A stretch of 64,000 nucleotides of DNA, from contig CAZVZK010000002.1 of the NCBI GenBank assembly GCA_964630925.1, positions 62,001 to 126,000 on the forward strand. The letters run 5' to 3'. The notes under the pieces are model-generated. The model did not search any database. It saw nothing but the letters and a program-made list of their open reading frames with translations, and was not told the DNA's origin. This DNA is from RGDT01 sp964630925. Lineage in GTDB: Bacteria > Planctomycetota > Planctomycetia > Gemmatales > Gemmataceae. A program made the position numbers and the translations under genes. This document shows positions 15,835-25,403 of the stretch, one piece after another (positions within the stretch are counted from its first letter, which is position 1; every line of letters starts with the position of its first letter).

Positions 15835-18306
15835 CTATTCAACCACCGCCTTCACATGGGTCGCCGCCACCTCCACGTCCTTCGTCTTCTTCTCGCCACT
15901 GGAGAGCAGCAGCTCCGCCTTGTACTTCCCCGGCACCAGCGCGAACCGCGCCAGCGTCGCCGCCTGCCCGCCGCGGCCCTCGCCGCCCGTCAGGACGTGC
16001 AGCCCCGCCAGCTTGCCGTCGCCGTCCAGCACACGCACCAGCCCGCCCGTCAGGCCCTTCTCCGACTTCAGCGTGAGCGACAGCGGCGTCCGCTTCGCGC
16101 CCCAGGTGGGGTCGCCCAGCAAGACGGTGCTGTCCTGCCCCTCGTTGCTGAACACCATGTCCAGCGTGCCGTCACCGTTGATGTCGGCCAGGGCGGCCGC
16201 CTGCGTGTTGAAGACGCGCTGCGTCAGGCCGGCCTTCTCCGAGGCGTCCTCGAACGTGCCGCCCTTGTTGAGCAGCAGCTTGTTCGTCGTCCGCAGGCGG
16301 CCCGCCACGAGGTCCAGTTTGCCGTCGCTGTCCACGTCGCCCCAGGCCACGCTCGTCACCGGGCCGATGCCGTCCAGCCCCGCCTTCTTCGTCACGTCCT
16401 CGAACCTGCCGCCGACGTTGCGCAGCAAGAGGATGCCGGCCTCGTGCGGGACGGCGAGGTCCGGCTTGCCGTCGCCGTCGTAGTCGCCGACCACCGGGCC
16501 GCCGCGCTTCGCCGGCAGGGCCAGCCCGCTGTCCTTGACGACCTCGAAGCCCTTGCCGGTGTTGCGGACGAGGACGCCCGCGCCGGCCCCGTAGATGAAA
16601 TCGGCCTTGCCGTCCCCGTCAACATCGAACACCGTCAGCGTGTCGCCCTTCGCGTCCGCGCCGATGCCCTTCTCGCCGAGGCCGACTTCGTCGGAGGCGT
16701 CGGCGAAGATCCAGCTCCTGTGTCCTGGGATCTTGCCCATCACGCTAAAGGCGAACCCCCAGGCCCCGCCGGTGTTCACGATCTTGAGCAGCAGGTCGTT
16801 CTTCCCCTCCTTCAGGTCAATGGTGATCTTGTCCTCATCGACGGTGACGGCGCGGCCCGCCTTGTTCGTGTGGACGCGCTTGCCGTTGACGAAGACGACG
16901 ATGCCGTCGTCGCTGCCGAGGCCGATGGGCAGCTTCATCGCCTTGTCGCACTCGATGACGCGGTGCAGGTAGGCGATGCCGGGGGCTTCGCCGCCGGGCA
17001 GGAAGCCCAGGCTGTGGGCCACGCCGTCGGCGAACTTGCCCTCGCGCCACGTCACCTTGTCGCCGCCCTTGCCGGGGTACAGCGCCTTGAAGTCCAGCTC
17101 CTTCTCCGGGGGGTAGACGTTGTCGTAGCCCTTGCCGCCGGCGTAGTCGAAGGGCCCGATGACGTGCCAGCCGCCGAGGGTCATCGGCGCCTTGGCCTCG
17201 GCCTTGCCCTTGTTGCGGTACAGGCGCAGCCCGTGCCAGCCGTTGCCGAGGAGGATGTCGGGGCGGCCGTCGCCGTCCTGGTCGATCCACGCGGCGCACG
17301 TCACGTTGTACGCCGCCTCCTTCGGCAAGAGGTGCGAGTCATCGCGGAATTCGTTCTTGCCGAGGTTGGTGAACAGCATCGGCCCCTTCGCCGTGGCGAG
17401 GAGCAGGTCGGGCAGGCCGTCGCCGTTGTAGTCGGCCCACACGCTGGCGCGGCTGCCGGCGACGCCGGGCAGGGACATCTCGCCGAGGGCCTCGCCGGTG
17501 TTCTGGAGCAGGGCCACCTTGCCGGGGCCGGACAGGCAGAGGTCCATCTTGCCGTCGCCGTTGAAGTCGGCGACGGAGATCGACTGGGCGTCGGGGTCGG
17601 CGCGGGTGATGCCGGAGAGGTGCGTGAACGCCGGCATGCCGGAGACGCGGCGGAAGTCCTCGCCGCCCCAGCCGACGAAGTCGCGTTTCTGGTCGTACTT
17701 GTCGAGCTTGAGGCTGGCGCGCAGGCGTTGGACGCGGGCCTTGCCGGACTTCAGGTCGTTGACGTTGCCGTCCACGAGGCAGGGGACGACGACCTCCTTG
17801 CCGGCGTGGATGTCGGTGACGGCGGGGATGAGCTTGTCCACACGGCCACAGAACGCGCGGAGGAGGAAGGGCTCGCCGTGGGTCATGCCCCACCAGCCGT
17901 TAAGGTCGTTGGGGTTGCCGCCGGTCTGATACCAGTAGTTGCCGATGCACGTCTCGGACTGCGGGCCATTGTGGAAGAAGACCGCCTCCTTGCCGACCTC
18001 CGCCCAATTCATGACGTTCTGCCACTCGCGCGGCTCGAAGCCGGCGGTGCCGATGCTATGGCGGATCTCCTCCTGCTTGTGGACGCCCTTGATGTCGCGG
18101 ATCTTGGTGTAGATGATCGCGTTGCGCGTGCGGTCGATGGACTTGACGCGCATGACGACGATGTTCGTCGAGAGGCCGACGATCTGCCCCAGGCTGTGCG
18201 GCGCCTCCACGTAGGCGTGCGCCCGCCGTGGCGTCATCAGGACGAGGAGGCTGGCGGCGGCGACGAGGAATGTCCCGAACAGCAGGCGGTGCGTTCTGTC
18301 GCTCAT
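15835..18306 (-). CDS. Exported FG-GAP/VCBS-repeat propeller protein
   Basis: An 823-aa protein. A signal peptide (LLFGTFLVAAASLLVLMTPRRAHA) is followed by an N-terminal region ending near residue 200. Calcium-binding FG-GAP motifs then repeat: VADFNGDGKMDLCLSG, WADYNGDGLPDLLL, WIDQDGDGRPDILLGNG, VGDYDGDGKPDLAVP, WGDVDSDGKLDLVAG and LADINGDGTLDMVFS. Around 380-500 is an insertion resembling a PA14/glycoside-type sandwich (GSDDGIVVFVNGKRV). These form a beta-propeller of the integrin-alpha type, expected in the periplasm or at the surface; a substrate is unknown. The stop codon lies immediately beyond the right REP block. A 33-bp duplicated repeat precedes its start region. Confidence 0.85.
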   Translation of the reverse strand: MSDRTHRLLFGTFLVAAASLLVLMTPRRAHAYVEAPHSLGQIVGLSTNIVVMRVKSIDRTRNAIIYTKIRDIKGVHKQEEIRHSIGTAGFEPREWQNVMNWAEVGKEAVFFHNGPQSETCIGNYWYQTGGNPNDLNGWWGMTHGEPFLLRAFCGRVDKLIPAVTDIHAGKEVVVPCLVDGNVNDLKSGKARVQRLRASLKLDKYDQKRDFVGWGGEDFRRVSGMPAFTHLSGITRADPDAQSISVADFNGDGKMDLCLSGPGKVALLQNTGEALGEMSLPGVAGSRASVWADYNGDGLPDLLLATAKGPMLFTNLGKNEFRDDSHLLPKEAAYNVTCAAWIDQDGDGRPDILLGNGWHGLRLYRNKGKAEAKAPMTLGGWHVIGPFDYAGGKGYDNVYPPEKELDFKALYPGKGGDKVTWREGKFADGVAHSLGFLPGGEAPGIAYLHRVIECDKAMKLPIGLGSDDGIVVFVNGKRVHTNKAGRAVTVDEDKITIDLKEGKNDLLLKIVNTGGAWGFAFSVMGKIPGHRSWIFADASDEVGLGEKGIGADAKGDTLTVFDVDGDGKADFIYGAGAGVLVRNTGKGFEVVKDSGLALPAKRGGPVVGDYDGDGKPDLAVPHEAGILLLRNVGGRFEDVTKKAGLDGIGPVTSVAWGDVDSDGKLDLVAGRLRTTNKLLLNKGGTFEDASEKAGLTQRVFNTQAAALADINGDGTLDMVFSNEGQDSTVLLGDPTWGAKRTPLSLTLKSEKGLTGGLVRVLDGDGKLAGLHVLTGGEGRGGQAATLARFALVPGKYKAELLLSSGEKKTKDVEVAATHVKAVVE

Positions 18307-18333
18307 CGATGGGCCCTCCGGGCGAGCGGGGAT

Positions 18334-18412
18334 GCGTCAGCGCCCCGAGTGGAGCGTCAGCGGCTCTTGATTTCTCGGCGCGTCAGCGCCCCGAGTGGAG
18401 CGTCAGCGGCTC
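18334..18412. repeat. Two direct copies of a 33-bp repeat
   Basis: Copies at 18334-18366 and 18380-18412 are identical over gcgtcagcgccccgagtgg plus the next 14 bases (46-bp period, 13-bp spacer). Related, inverted sequence is found at 47610-47705 (actcggggatctgacgcg). It lies in the gap between two minus-strand genes. Confidence 0.8.
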
Positions 18413-18424
18413 CGGCCGGAACGA

Positions 18425-21400
18425 TCACGACTCCCCCAGATCCGTCAGCCGCTTGCGTGCGGCCTCGGCCTGCGGCGACGCCGGGTAGTCGCGCACCACC
18501 CGCTTGAGGAGCGTCACCGCCTGGGCGGTCTTCTTGTCCTCGTGCAGCGCCCGCGCCGCCTCCACCAACGCCAGCGCCGACATCGCCGGGTAGTCGTAGG
18601 TGAACGGCACCACGAGCAGCGCCGTCGCCGCGTCGCCGTAGCGCTTCTGCGCCAGCCGCACCAGGCCGATGTTCAGCTGCGCCCGCGCCGCCAATTCGGT
18701 GGTGACCGCGCCCGTCACCTGCGTGTAGGTGTTGACGGCGTTGTCGGCCTGGCCCTGGGACTGGTACGCCCACGCCACGCCGTAGCGGGCCTCGTGCGTC
18801 CAAGGGCTGTTGCCGCCCGTGCGGTCGATCACCGCCTGATAGGCCTGCCGGCTCAGGTCCCACTGGGCCTTGTCGGCGTAGGCCGCCCCCAGACGCAGCA
18901 GGGCGCGGTCGCTCAGGCCGGCGATGTTCTGATACTTGCCGTCGTCGCGGAACTTCGCCAGGAGCTTGATGGCCTCGTCCGGCCTGGCGAGCTGCAGGAG
19001 GCACTCCGCCTCGCGGTACATCGCGTGGGCGAGGATCTTGCTCTTCTCGTTGGCCGTCACCGCCTGGATGTTCTCCAGCGCCGCCTCGATCTCCTTCTTG
19101 CCCTCGGCCTGACGCTTCTCCAGTTCGGCCTTCTGGTCCGGCTTGACGCCCAGCTCCAGTTGACGTTTCGCATCGACGATCCGCCGGCTGCCCTGGTCGA
19201 GCAGGATCGACCCCAGACGCAGCTTGATCTTCTCCGTCAGGTCCTGCGACGGCTCCTTCTCGCTGGCCAGGGCCGCGTCGAGCTGCTTCCGCGCCTCCGC
19301 GTGCGCCCCGCGTGAGGCGAACAGCTCCGCCAGCTCGAAATAAGCGTCCAGGCTGACATCGAGGGCCGGGAACGTCTTGATGAGGTTCTGATACGCCGTG
19401 CGTGCTTGCGTCTCCGCCGGCTGGACGGGCACGTCGGCGATGGGCACCTCGGGCACCGTCACCTGCGGCGGCGGCGCCCCGGCGGGCAGGCCCTTGGACA
19501 GATCATCACGCCGCCTGGCCAGACGTTCCTGGCGGATCTTCTCGCGGGCGGCCTCGACCTCCAGGTCGGCGACGGCCCGCCAGCCCCACGCCGACTCGTA
19601 CATCAGCCGGCTGCGCGTCTGGGCCACCACGCGCTGCGCGTCCTCGCCCTCAATCTTGCGGGCCTTCAGCTCAGCCTCCTTTGCCGCCCAGTAGGCGACG
19701 GCGGCGCGCAGGTCGTTGGTGCCGTCGGCGATCATCTTCTCGGCGGCGGCCTTCTGGTCGGCCTTGCCCGCCTCGCGGAGCTTCTTGCGGCCCTCGGCCA
19801 GCAACTTCTCGCCACGCTCCTTCTGCGCCTGCCCGGCCCGCAACGCCGCGTCCCAGCCCTCGGGCCGCTGCGGCGAGGCACGCGTCACGTCGTCGTACAT
19901 GGCGCGGGCCTCCTCCAGCTTGCCCGCCTCGCGCAACGCCGTCGCGAGGTGGTAGCGGATCAGCCCCACCCAGTAGGACCGGGCGGGGTCCACGTTGAGC
20001 GCCCCCTCGTGCTCCTTGCGGCACGCCTCCAGGGTGGCCGCCGCGTCCGCGGGCTTGCCCTGAGCACGCTGGAGGTTGGCGAGGGCGAGCAGCGCCATCG
20101 GCGCCGTCGTCGTCTTCTTCAAGGGGTCCGCCTGGAACTTCCGCAGCTCGTTGGCCGCCTGATTCGGGTCGCCCTGGGCGATCAGCACCTTGGCCCGCTC
20201 CATCACCGCCTGCGGGGCGGCCTCGTGCTTGGGGTGCTTCTGCAACAGGCGCTCGTACACCGCCCGCGCGTCGCCGAGCACCTTCGCCTTCTCGGCCTTG
20301 TCGGCCAGGAGGGCGGCCTGACGCTGGCGGACGTAACCCAGCCTCAGCATGGCGTCGGGGGCGGACGGCGACTCGGCGGCCACGCCGATGAATGCCTCCA
20401 GGCGGTCGCCGGCGCCCTTGAGGGCCTCGCCCAGTTTGCCGGCGGCGACGGCGTCGTCGGCCCGCGCCGGCGCCTGCCGCAGCAGGATGTCGGCGAGCTG
20501 GTACGACACCGAGGCCAGATCGCCGGAGCGCTCGCCCTCGGGGACGGACTCCAGGGCCTTGCGTGCCGCGTCGAGGTCGCCCTTTTCGTAGTGGGCCGCC
20601 CCCAGCCCCTGGCGGGCGTAGTTGACGTGGGCCGACTCGGGGTGCTTTTCGATCAGGGCCGTGTAGCGCTTGACCGCCTCGTCGAGGTTGCGCTTGATGA
20701 GGCCGGGGCGTTCGGCGGCGTTCGGGTGCTTGCGGGCGAGGCGGGCGAGGAAGGTGCTGTTCTCGGCCTGGCGGAAGAGGAGGGCCGGGGTGAGGGGGCT
20801 GTCCTTGTGCTTCTCGAGGAAGCGCGTGCAAGCCTTCTCGGACTCGTTGTACTCTCCGGCGAGCTGGTGCGCCGTGGCGAGGTCGAGCGTCGTCTCGTCG
20901 TCGCGCTCGGGGGCGAGCTTCTCGTCGAGGATCTGCTTGTTGGCGTTGGCCGCCTCGCGCGGGCTCCCCGCCGCGATCAACGTGCGGGCGTACTCGGCCA
21001 GCATGTCGGCCTTGCGCCCCTTGGCACGCGGGTCGGAGCCGATGCGCTCCTGGGCCCTGGCGATGGCCCGGCGGAACGCCTCCAGCGCGCCGTCGTACTT
21101 GCCGCCCTTGGCCGGATCGACCTTGCCGGCCTGGGCGCGGGCGATCCAGAACAGCGCCTGGTCGCTCACCGCGGGCTCCTTGTCGGCCAGCGGCTGGAGG
21201 ATCTTGATCGCCTCGTCGAGGCTCTTGGGGTCACGCGACTGCACCAGGCAGAAGCCCTGACGGAGTTTGGCCTCGGGCAGGAGCGTGGCCTCCGGGTTCT
21301 GCTTCTCGAACGCCTGGAAGTGGGTCAGGGCCTCGGCGAATCGGCCGTCCTCGTATTGCAGCACGCCGAGGTAGAAGTTCGAGCGCGAGACGTGGTCCGG

Positions 21401-22351
21401 CACCGGCCCCCTGACGAGGCGCTCCAGCCGCGCCTTGGTGTCGGTGTCCAGAGGCGTCCGCAGGCGGGCGTCGGCCTTCTTCTTGTTCTCCTCGTGGTTC
21501 TTGAGGACGGAGCCGTAGAGGGCGCGGGCCTCCTCGCGCTCGTTGGCCTCGGTGTTCTGGTGGTGGATGCGGGCGAGGAGGTAGCGGGCGTGGGTGCCGA
21601 AGACCTCGTCGTCCTGGACGGACGTGCGCGAGAGCAACTTGCCGGCGGCGTTCATCTCGCCGAGCAGGAAGCTGGCGAAGCCGGCCTGATACAGGCCGAG
21701 GTCGGCGTAGCGGCTCGCCTGCCACTTCCTGGCGTCCTCGCCCGTGAACAGCGCGAGGGCCGCCCTCGCCTCCTTGGCCTTGCCGACGCGGAGGAACATC
21801 TCGGCCTCGTCGCACCGCGAGCGGGCGGCCCACTCCAGATCGGCGGGCAGGCCCTTGTCGGCCTTGGCCTCCTTGCCTCGCTCGGCGAACAGCCCCGCGG
21901 CGGTGCCGAAGTGCTTCGCCGCCTCCTCGAACCGCTGACGGGCCTGCTCCTTGTGGGCGTTGGCCTCCGCCGGCTTCTCCCTGGCCTTGGCGAGGGAGGC
22001 GACGCCCAGGCCGCGGCGGGCGAAGCCGCCGTAGTACTGCACCTGCGGGTACTCGGGGAGGGTCTTCGCCCCGGCGAGCTGGTTCAGCTCCTCGGCGGCC
22101 TTGGCGTAGTCGCGCTCGGGGCCTTCGAGGAGGCAGAGGGCCAGCCCGTAGCGGGCGCCGGGGGCGTCGCGGTGGCCGCCGAACTTCGCGAGGAACTCGC
22201 GGAACCGGTCCCTGGCGAAGGGGTAGTTCCGTTCGTTGTAGGCCCGGCGTGCGCTGTCGAGGAGCATCTTGGCGGCCTGGTCGGGCGTCACCTGGGCGGG
22301 CGACGACACGGCGAGGACGGCGACGAGCAGCACGGAGAGGCGGAGGGGCAT
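18425..22351 (-). CDS. Large exported TPR-repeat protein
   Basis: A 1308-aa protein. A signal peptide (MPLRLSVLLVAVLAVSSPAQ) is followed by an almost continuous solenoid of tetratricopeptide-like repeats, e.g. ARRAYNERNYPFARDRFREF near the start, ARYGLALCLLEGPERDY, QKAAAEKMIADGTNDLRAA and DEAIKLLAKFRDDGKYQN near the C-terminus. The N-terminal part resembles YbgF/CpoB-type outer-membrane TPR modules. I chose the ATG at 22351, with GGAGGATCC just upstream; an 81-residue in-frame extension is Pro/Ser-rich and unlike coding sequence. The protein probably scaffolds complexes outside the cytoplasm. No enzymatic motif seen. Confidence 0.8.
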   Translation of the reverse strand: MPLRLSVLLVAVLAVSSPAQVTPDQAAKMLLDSARRAYNERNYPFARDRFREFLAKFGGHRDAPGARYGLALCLLEGPERDYAKAAEELNQLAGAKTLPEYPQVQYYGGFARRGLGVASLAKAREKPAEANAHKEQARQRFEEAAKHFGTAAGLFAERGKEAKADKGLPADLEWAARSRCDEAEMFLRVGKAKEARAALALFTGEDARKWQASRYADLGLYQAGFASFLLGEMNAAGKLLSRTSVQDDEVFGTHARYLLARIHHQNTEANEREEARALYGSVLKNHEENKKKADARLRTPLDTDTKARLERLVRGPVPDHVSRSNFYLGVLQYEDGRFAEALTHFQAFEKQNPEATLLPEAKLRQGFCLVQSRDPKSLDEAIKILQPLADKEPAVSDQALFWIARAQAGKVDPAKGGKYDGALEAFRRAIARAQERIGSDPRAKGRKADMLAEYARTLIAAGSPREAANANKQILDEKLAPERDDETTLDLATAHQLAGEYNESEKACTRFLEKHKDSPLTPALLFRQAENSTFLARLARKHPNAAERPGLIKRNLDEAVKRYTALIEKHPESAHVNYARQGLGAAHYEKGDLDAARKALESVPEGERSGDLASVSYQLADILLRQAPARADDAVAAGKLGEALKGAGDRLEAFIGVAAESPSAPDAMLRLGYVRQRQAALLADKAEKAKVLGDARAVYERLLQKHPKHEAAPQAVMERAKVLIAQGDPNQAANELRKFQADPLKKTTTAPMALLALANLQRAQGKPADAAATLEACRKEHEGALNVDPARSYWVGLIRYHLATALREAGKLEEARAMYDDVTRASPQRPEGWDAALRAGQAQKERGEKLLAEGRKKLREAGKADQKAAAEKMIADGTNDLRAAVAYWAAKEAELKARKIEGEDAQRVVAQTRSRLMYESAWGWRAVADLEVEAAREKIRQERLARRRDDLSKGLPAGAPPPQVTVPEVPIADVPVQPAETQARTAYQNLIKTFPALDVSLDAYFELAELFASRGAHAEARKQLDAALASEKEPSQDLTEKIKLRLGSILLDQGSRRIVDAKRQLELGVKPDQKAELEKRQAEGKKEIEAALENIQAVTANEKSKILAHAMYREAECLLQLARPDEAIKLLAKFRDDGKYQNIAGLSDRALLRLGAAYADKAQWDLSRQAYQAVIDRTGGNSPWTHEARYGVAWAYQSQGQADNAVNTYTQVTGAVTTELAARAQLNIGLVRLAQKRYGDAATALLVVPFTYDYPAMSALALVEAARALHEDKKTAQAVTLLKRVVRDYPASPQAEAARKRLTDLGES

Positions 22352-22615
22352 GGAGGATCCTCCGGTGGTGGGTTCGATGGCGGGGGGCGCGGGCGGTATC
22401 GTGGCATTGTCCTCGCGCGCGGCGCGTTCGTCAATGGAATAGTCGGGCCGTATGCGTTCCGGCGCGGATGGGCATGGGACGGAAGTGGACACGGCGGATG
22501 GCCGGGGGTGGGGCGAATCGGGCGAGCGCCTCCCCCATCCTCCGAGGCCCTCCAGCCGAGAACAGGAGCCACGACTCGGACGCCCGCCCGTCAAGGACGA
22601 GCCTCTTGCATCGCC

Positions 22616-23191
22616 TCATCCGCCGCGCAGCATCGTCGAGGAGATGTCGCGCCGGAACGCCTCCTCCGGCAGGCCATCGAACAGATCACGCACCGCCTCC
22701 GGGATCGCCAGGCCGTCGAGCGCGACGTAGCCCGCCGGCCCCAGCCGGCCCGCCACCAGGAAGCGGCAGCCCCGCCCACGCACCTCGGCCATCGCCGCCG
22801 CCAGCGCCTCGGGCGTGCCGCCGTAGAAACGCGCCTGGATGATCCGCTCGGCCGTGTCGGCGCCGACCACGAACACGCAGCCGGGGAAGAGCCGCGCCTT
22901 CAACGCGAACGTCGGCGCCGTCGTCAGCCACAGGGCCCCACGCCCCGCGAACGCCGACGCCCGCCGCAGCAGCTCGTCGGCGTCGAGCGTCGGCTTGTCG
23001 GCGTTCACCGCCGTCAGCTCGAACGCCACCGGCCTGCCCAGCCAGCGCGCCGCCGCCGCCGCGAGGCCGAGGTGGCCCTCGTGCAGCGGGTTGAAGGAGC
23101 CGGGCAACAGCGCCGCCGGCGGGCCGGCGTCCGGCCCGAGGCAAACCGCCGGCACGCGGCCCATCAGCAGGTCAAGTATGCGTTCGCGCAT
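22616..23191 (-). CDS. Nucleotidylyltransferase-like protein (NadD/CinA-linked type)
   Basis: A 191-aa protein with the cytidylyltransferase signature GSFNPLHEGH (the GxFxPxHxGH motif) near residue 33. The ensuing AFELTAVNADKPTLDADEL and VVGADTAERI segments match the nucleotidylyltransferase superfamily, whose closest-looking relatives are NadD-like proteins often linked to CinA. The ISTMTK-type C-terminal signature is replaced by RDISSTMLRGG. It overlaps the upstream acyltransferase by 20 bases (start 23191, upstream stop 23172), so they are translationally coupled. Which nucleotide it uses is not determined. Confidence 0.75.
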   Translation of the reverse strand: MRERILDLLMGRVPAVCLGPDAGPPAALLPGSFNPLHEGHLGLAAAAARWLGRPVAFELTAVNADKPTLDADELLRRASAFAGRGALWLTTAPTFALKARLFPGCVFVVGADTAERIIQARFYGGTPEALAAAMAEVRGRGCRFLVAGRLGPAGYVALDGLAIPEAVRDLFDGLPEEAFRRDISSTMLRGG

Positions 23192-24062
23192 CGGCCAGAC
23201 CCAGCGCCAGGGCGAGCGAGCGCAGGCGCGTCTGGGCGCTGTCGGCCCGCGACATGAACACCACCGGGCACGCCGCCCCACACAGCACCCCGCCGAACCG
23301 GCAATCGGCGGTGTACATGATGGCCTTCACCGTCAGGTTGGCGCTCGTCAGGTCGGGGAAGAGCATCACGTCCGCCGCCCCGGTCACCCCGCCGCCCAGG
23401 CCCTTGCGCTCGCCGGCCTCGCTGGCGTACGCCAGATCGAACGACAGCGGCCCCTGGACGAGAAGCCCCTCGGCCTCGCCGCGGCGCTGGATCTCCGCCG
23501 CCTCCAGCGTGTCGGGCAACGCCTCCGTCGCCTTCTCGCTGGCTGCCATCACCGCGACGCGCGGCCGCGCCTCCCCCAGACCGGCGCTGACCTCCAGCGT
23601 GCTACGCAGGATGTCGAGCTTCTGCTCCAGGGTGGGGCGGGGCGTGATGCCGGTGTCGGCGAGGAGGAACGCCCGCCCGTGCGGGATGATCTCCATCAGC
23701 ACCACCTGACAGACGACGCGGCCCGTGCGCAGGCCGCCCTCACGGGCGAGGACGGCCTTCATCAGCTCCGGCGTGGCGATCTGGCCCTTCATGAGCATCG
23801 AGGCCCGCCCGGCGCGGACCTCCTCGACGGCGGCGCGGGCGGGGTCGGGCGTGTCAATGACCGTCATGCCGTCGAGCGGGACGCCGACGGCGCGGATGGC
23901 GGTGGCGTCGCCGCACAGCAGGGGGCGCACCCACCCCCGGTCCGTGGCCTCGCGGAGGGCGGCGAGGACGGTGGGGTCGGCGGCGCCGGCGGCGGCCACG
24001 CCCACGGCGGGGCGTGCCTCGTCGGCGTGGGCGAACAGTTGAGGGAAGGTGGGGAGCGGCAT
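23172..24062 (-). CDS. Phosphate acetyl/butyryltransferase family protein
   Basis: A 296-aa protein of the PTA_PTB family, catalysing acyl-CoA + phosphate to acyl phosphate + CoA. Visible features are ASMLMKGQIATPELMKAVL, HGRAFLLADTGITPRPT (the family's active-site stretch), VAVMAASEKATEALPDTLEA and a C-terminal LKGFGGAV-like region (GGVTGAADVMLFPDLTSAN). Length agrees with the family (about 300 aa). No acetate or butyrate kinase gene is in the window, so the cellular role (acetyl-phosphate, butyryl-phosphate or crotonyl metabolism) cannot be fixed. First gene of a coupled pair with the nucleotidylyltransferase. Confidence 0.85.
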   Translation of the reverse strand: MPLPTFPQLFAHADEARPAVGVAAAGAADPTVLAALREATDRGWVRPLLCGDATAIRAVGVPLDGMTVIDTPDPARAAVEEVRAGRASMLMKGQIATPELMKAVLAREGGLRTGRVVCQVVLMEIIPHGRAFLLADTGITPRPTLEQKLDILRSTLEVSAGLGEARPRVAVMAASEKATEALPDTLEAAEIQRRGEAEGLLVQGPLSFDLAYASEAGERKGLGGGVTGAADVMLFPDLTSANLTVKAIMYTADCRFGGVLCGAACPVVFMSRADSAQTRLRSLALALGLADARTHT

Positions 24063-24075
24063 GGGGGAAAGGGTA

Positions 24076-24108
24076 CGGGCCCGGCGAGAGGGTGTCTCGC
24101 CGGGCCCG
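24076..24108 (-). terminator. Perfect 13-bp hairpin downstream of the small secreted gene
   Basis: CGGGCCCGGCGAG (24076-24088) pairs perfectly with 24096-24108 across a 7-base loop. It lies 20 bases beyond the stop of the minus-strand gene at 24129-24476 and just upstream of the acyltransferase start. No T-run follows. Confidence 0.7.
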
Positions 24109-24128
24109 CGATGATTCAGGCCGAAGGA

Positions 24129-24476
24129 TCACTCCTTCTTCTTGCCCTTGCCGAACACGACCTTCTCGGCGACCTCGTCCTTGTCGTCGGTGGTGATGGT
24201 GGCGAAGAGGCCCTTCTTGGCGCCCTTGATGGCGGTCTCGAAGTCGTCCTTCTTGGCCTCCTTCGGCTCCTCACCCTTCTTGCCGCGGGTGGCGAAGGTG
24301 GTCTTGTCCGTCACCTTGAAGGTGAACTCCTTGGCCTCCTCGCCCTTCTTGGCCTTGGCCTTGAAGGTGATCTTGCCGTCCTCGAACTTGACGATGGTGC
24401 CGTTGTGATCCTTCGCGACGACGAAGCCGACGACGATGAACAGGACCAGGGTCGAGGCAACGATGCGGTTGAACAT
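24129..24476 (-). CDS. Small exported Lys-rich protein
   Basis: A 115-aa protein with a signal peptide (MFNRIVASTLVLFIVVGFVVA) and a strand-rich, Lys-dense mature part (KAKAKKGEEAKEFTFKVTDK, ending FGKGKKKE). The GTIVKFEDGKITFKAKAKKG pattern recalls small planctomycete exported beta-barrel-like proteins of unknown function. An AAGGAGA site 7 bases before the ATG supports the start. It stands alone between a terminator-like hairpin and the divergent pseudouridine synthase gene. Unrecognised family. Confidence 0.7.
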   Translation of the reverse strand: MFNRIVASTLVLFIVVGFVVAKDHNGTIVKFEDGKITFKAKAKKGEEAKEFTFKVTDKTTFATRGKKGEEPKEAKKDDFETAIKGAKKGLFATITTDDKDEVAEKVVFGKGKKKE

Positions 24477-24673
24477 GCGAGTCTCCTTGTGGGATGCGAA
24501 CGTCCGACTGCCCTGGTGAGGCCCGATTCCTCGCCCTGGGGCACGTCGTAAGCGTCAATCTAACCATTGTGCTAGGGGGCGGGTTCCGCCAAGGCTACAA
24601 GAATCGGCGTGAAAAAACGGGGTGGGCGGGCGTCTCCGTCAGGTATCATGACCGAGAACGGGAGGAGGCCGCC

Positions 24674-25372
24674 GTGGACGACCCTGGGCTGGAGATCCTG
24701 TACGAGGACAATCACTGCCTCGCCGTCCTCAAGCCGGCCGGCAAGGTGTCCGCCCACTTCCAGGGCGGCGAGCCGACCATGGACGTCCTCGCCAAGGCGT
24801 ACCTGAAGGCGAAGTACGACAAGCCGGGCAAGGTGTTCCTCGGCGTCGTCCACCGGCTGGACCGCCCGGTGAGCGGCGTGCTGATCTTCGCGCGCACGTC
24901 CAAGGGGGCGGCACGCCTGTCGGAGCAGTTCCGCGAGGGCTCCGTCGAGAAGGTGTACTGGGCCGTCGTCGAGGGCGAGGTGCAGAAGGCGGCGGGCACC
25001 CTGGAGGACTGGCTCCTCAAGGACGACGCCAAACGCCGCGTCGAGATCGTCGAGCCGCGCGACAAGGGCGCCCGGCAGTCCCTCCTCCACTACCAGCGTC
25101 TGGGCACGCACGGCGGGCTGACGTGGATGGAGGTGCGTCCGCAGACGGGCCGCACGCACCAGCTCCGCGTGCAGCTCGCCCACCACGGGCACCCGATCTT
25201 CGGCGACGCCAAGTACGGCAGCGTCCACACCTTCGCGCCGGCGATCGGGCTACACGCCCGCGCGCTGACGTTCCTGCACCCGGTCCGCTACGAGCCGATC
25301 ACGCTGACCGCCGACGTGCCGCGGGAGTGGAAGCGGCGCTTCGCGTACCTCCTCGCCGGGGACGGCAAGTGA
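24674..25372 (+). CDS. RluA-family pseudouridine synthase
   Basis: A 232-aa enzyme that isomerises uridine to pseudouridine in rRNA or tRNA. The catalytic Asp is D63 in VVHRLDRPVSGVLIFART, the hallmark RluA motif II. Other family landmarks are LYEDNHCLAVLKPAGK (N-terminal strand), RPQTGRTHQLRVQLAHHGHP (C-terminal RTHQLR motif) and GDAKYG. There is no S4 domain. The GTG start at 24674 is preceded by GGGAGGAGG and lines up with the family's N-terminus; the in-frame upstream ATG would add 60 unrelated residues. It is 232 aa, at the short end of the family. Confidence 0.88.
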   Translation: MDDPGLEILYEDNHCLAVLKPAGKVSAHFQGGEPTMDVLAKAYLKAKYDKPGKVFLGVVHRLDRPVSGVLIFARTSKGAARLSEQFREGSVEKVYWAVVEGEVQKAAGTLEDWLLKDDAKRRVEIVEPRDKGARQSLLHYQRLGTHGGLTWMEVRPQTGRTHQLRVQLAHHGHPIFGDAKYGSVHTFAPAIGLHARALTFLHPVRYEPITLTADVPREWKRRFAYLLAGDGK

Positions 25373-25403
25373 GGGGAGGGCGCTCCTGGCCGAGACGCTC
25401 ACG

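Noticed and set aside
18334..18412. CRISPR array
   Set aside because: Only two units and no cas genes; related copies are dispersed, so it is an interspersed repeat.
22352..22594. N-terminal extension of the TPR protein
   Set aside because: Pro/Ser-rich and unlike coding sequence; the ATG at 22351 has a GGAGG site and a signal peptide.
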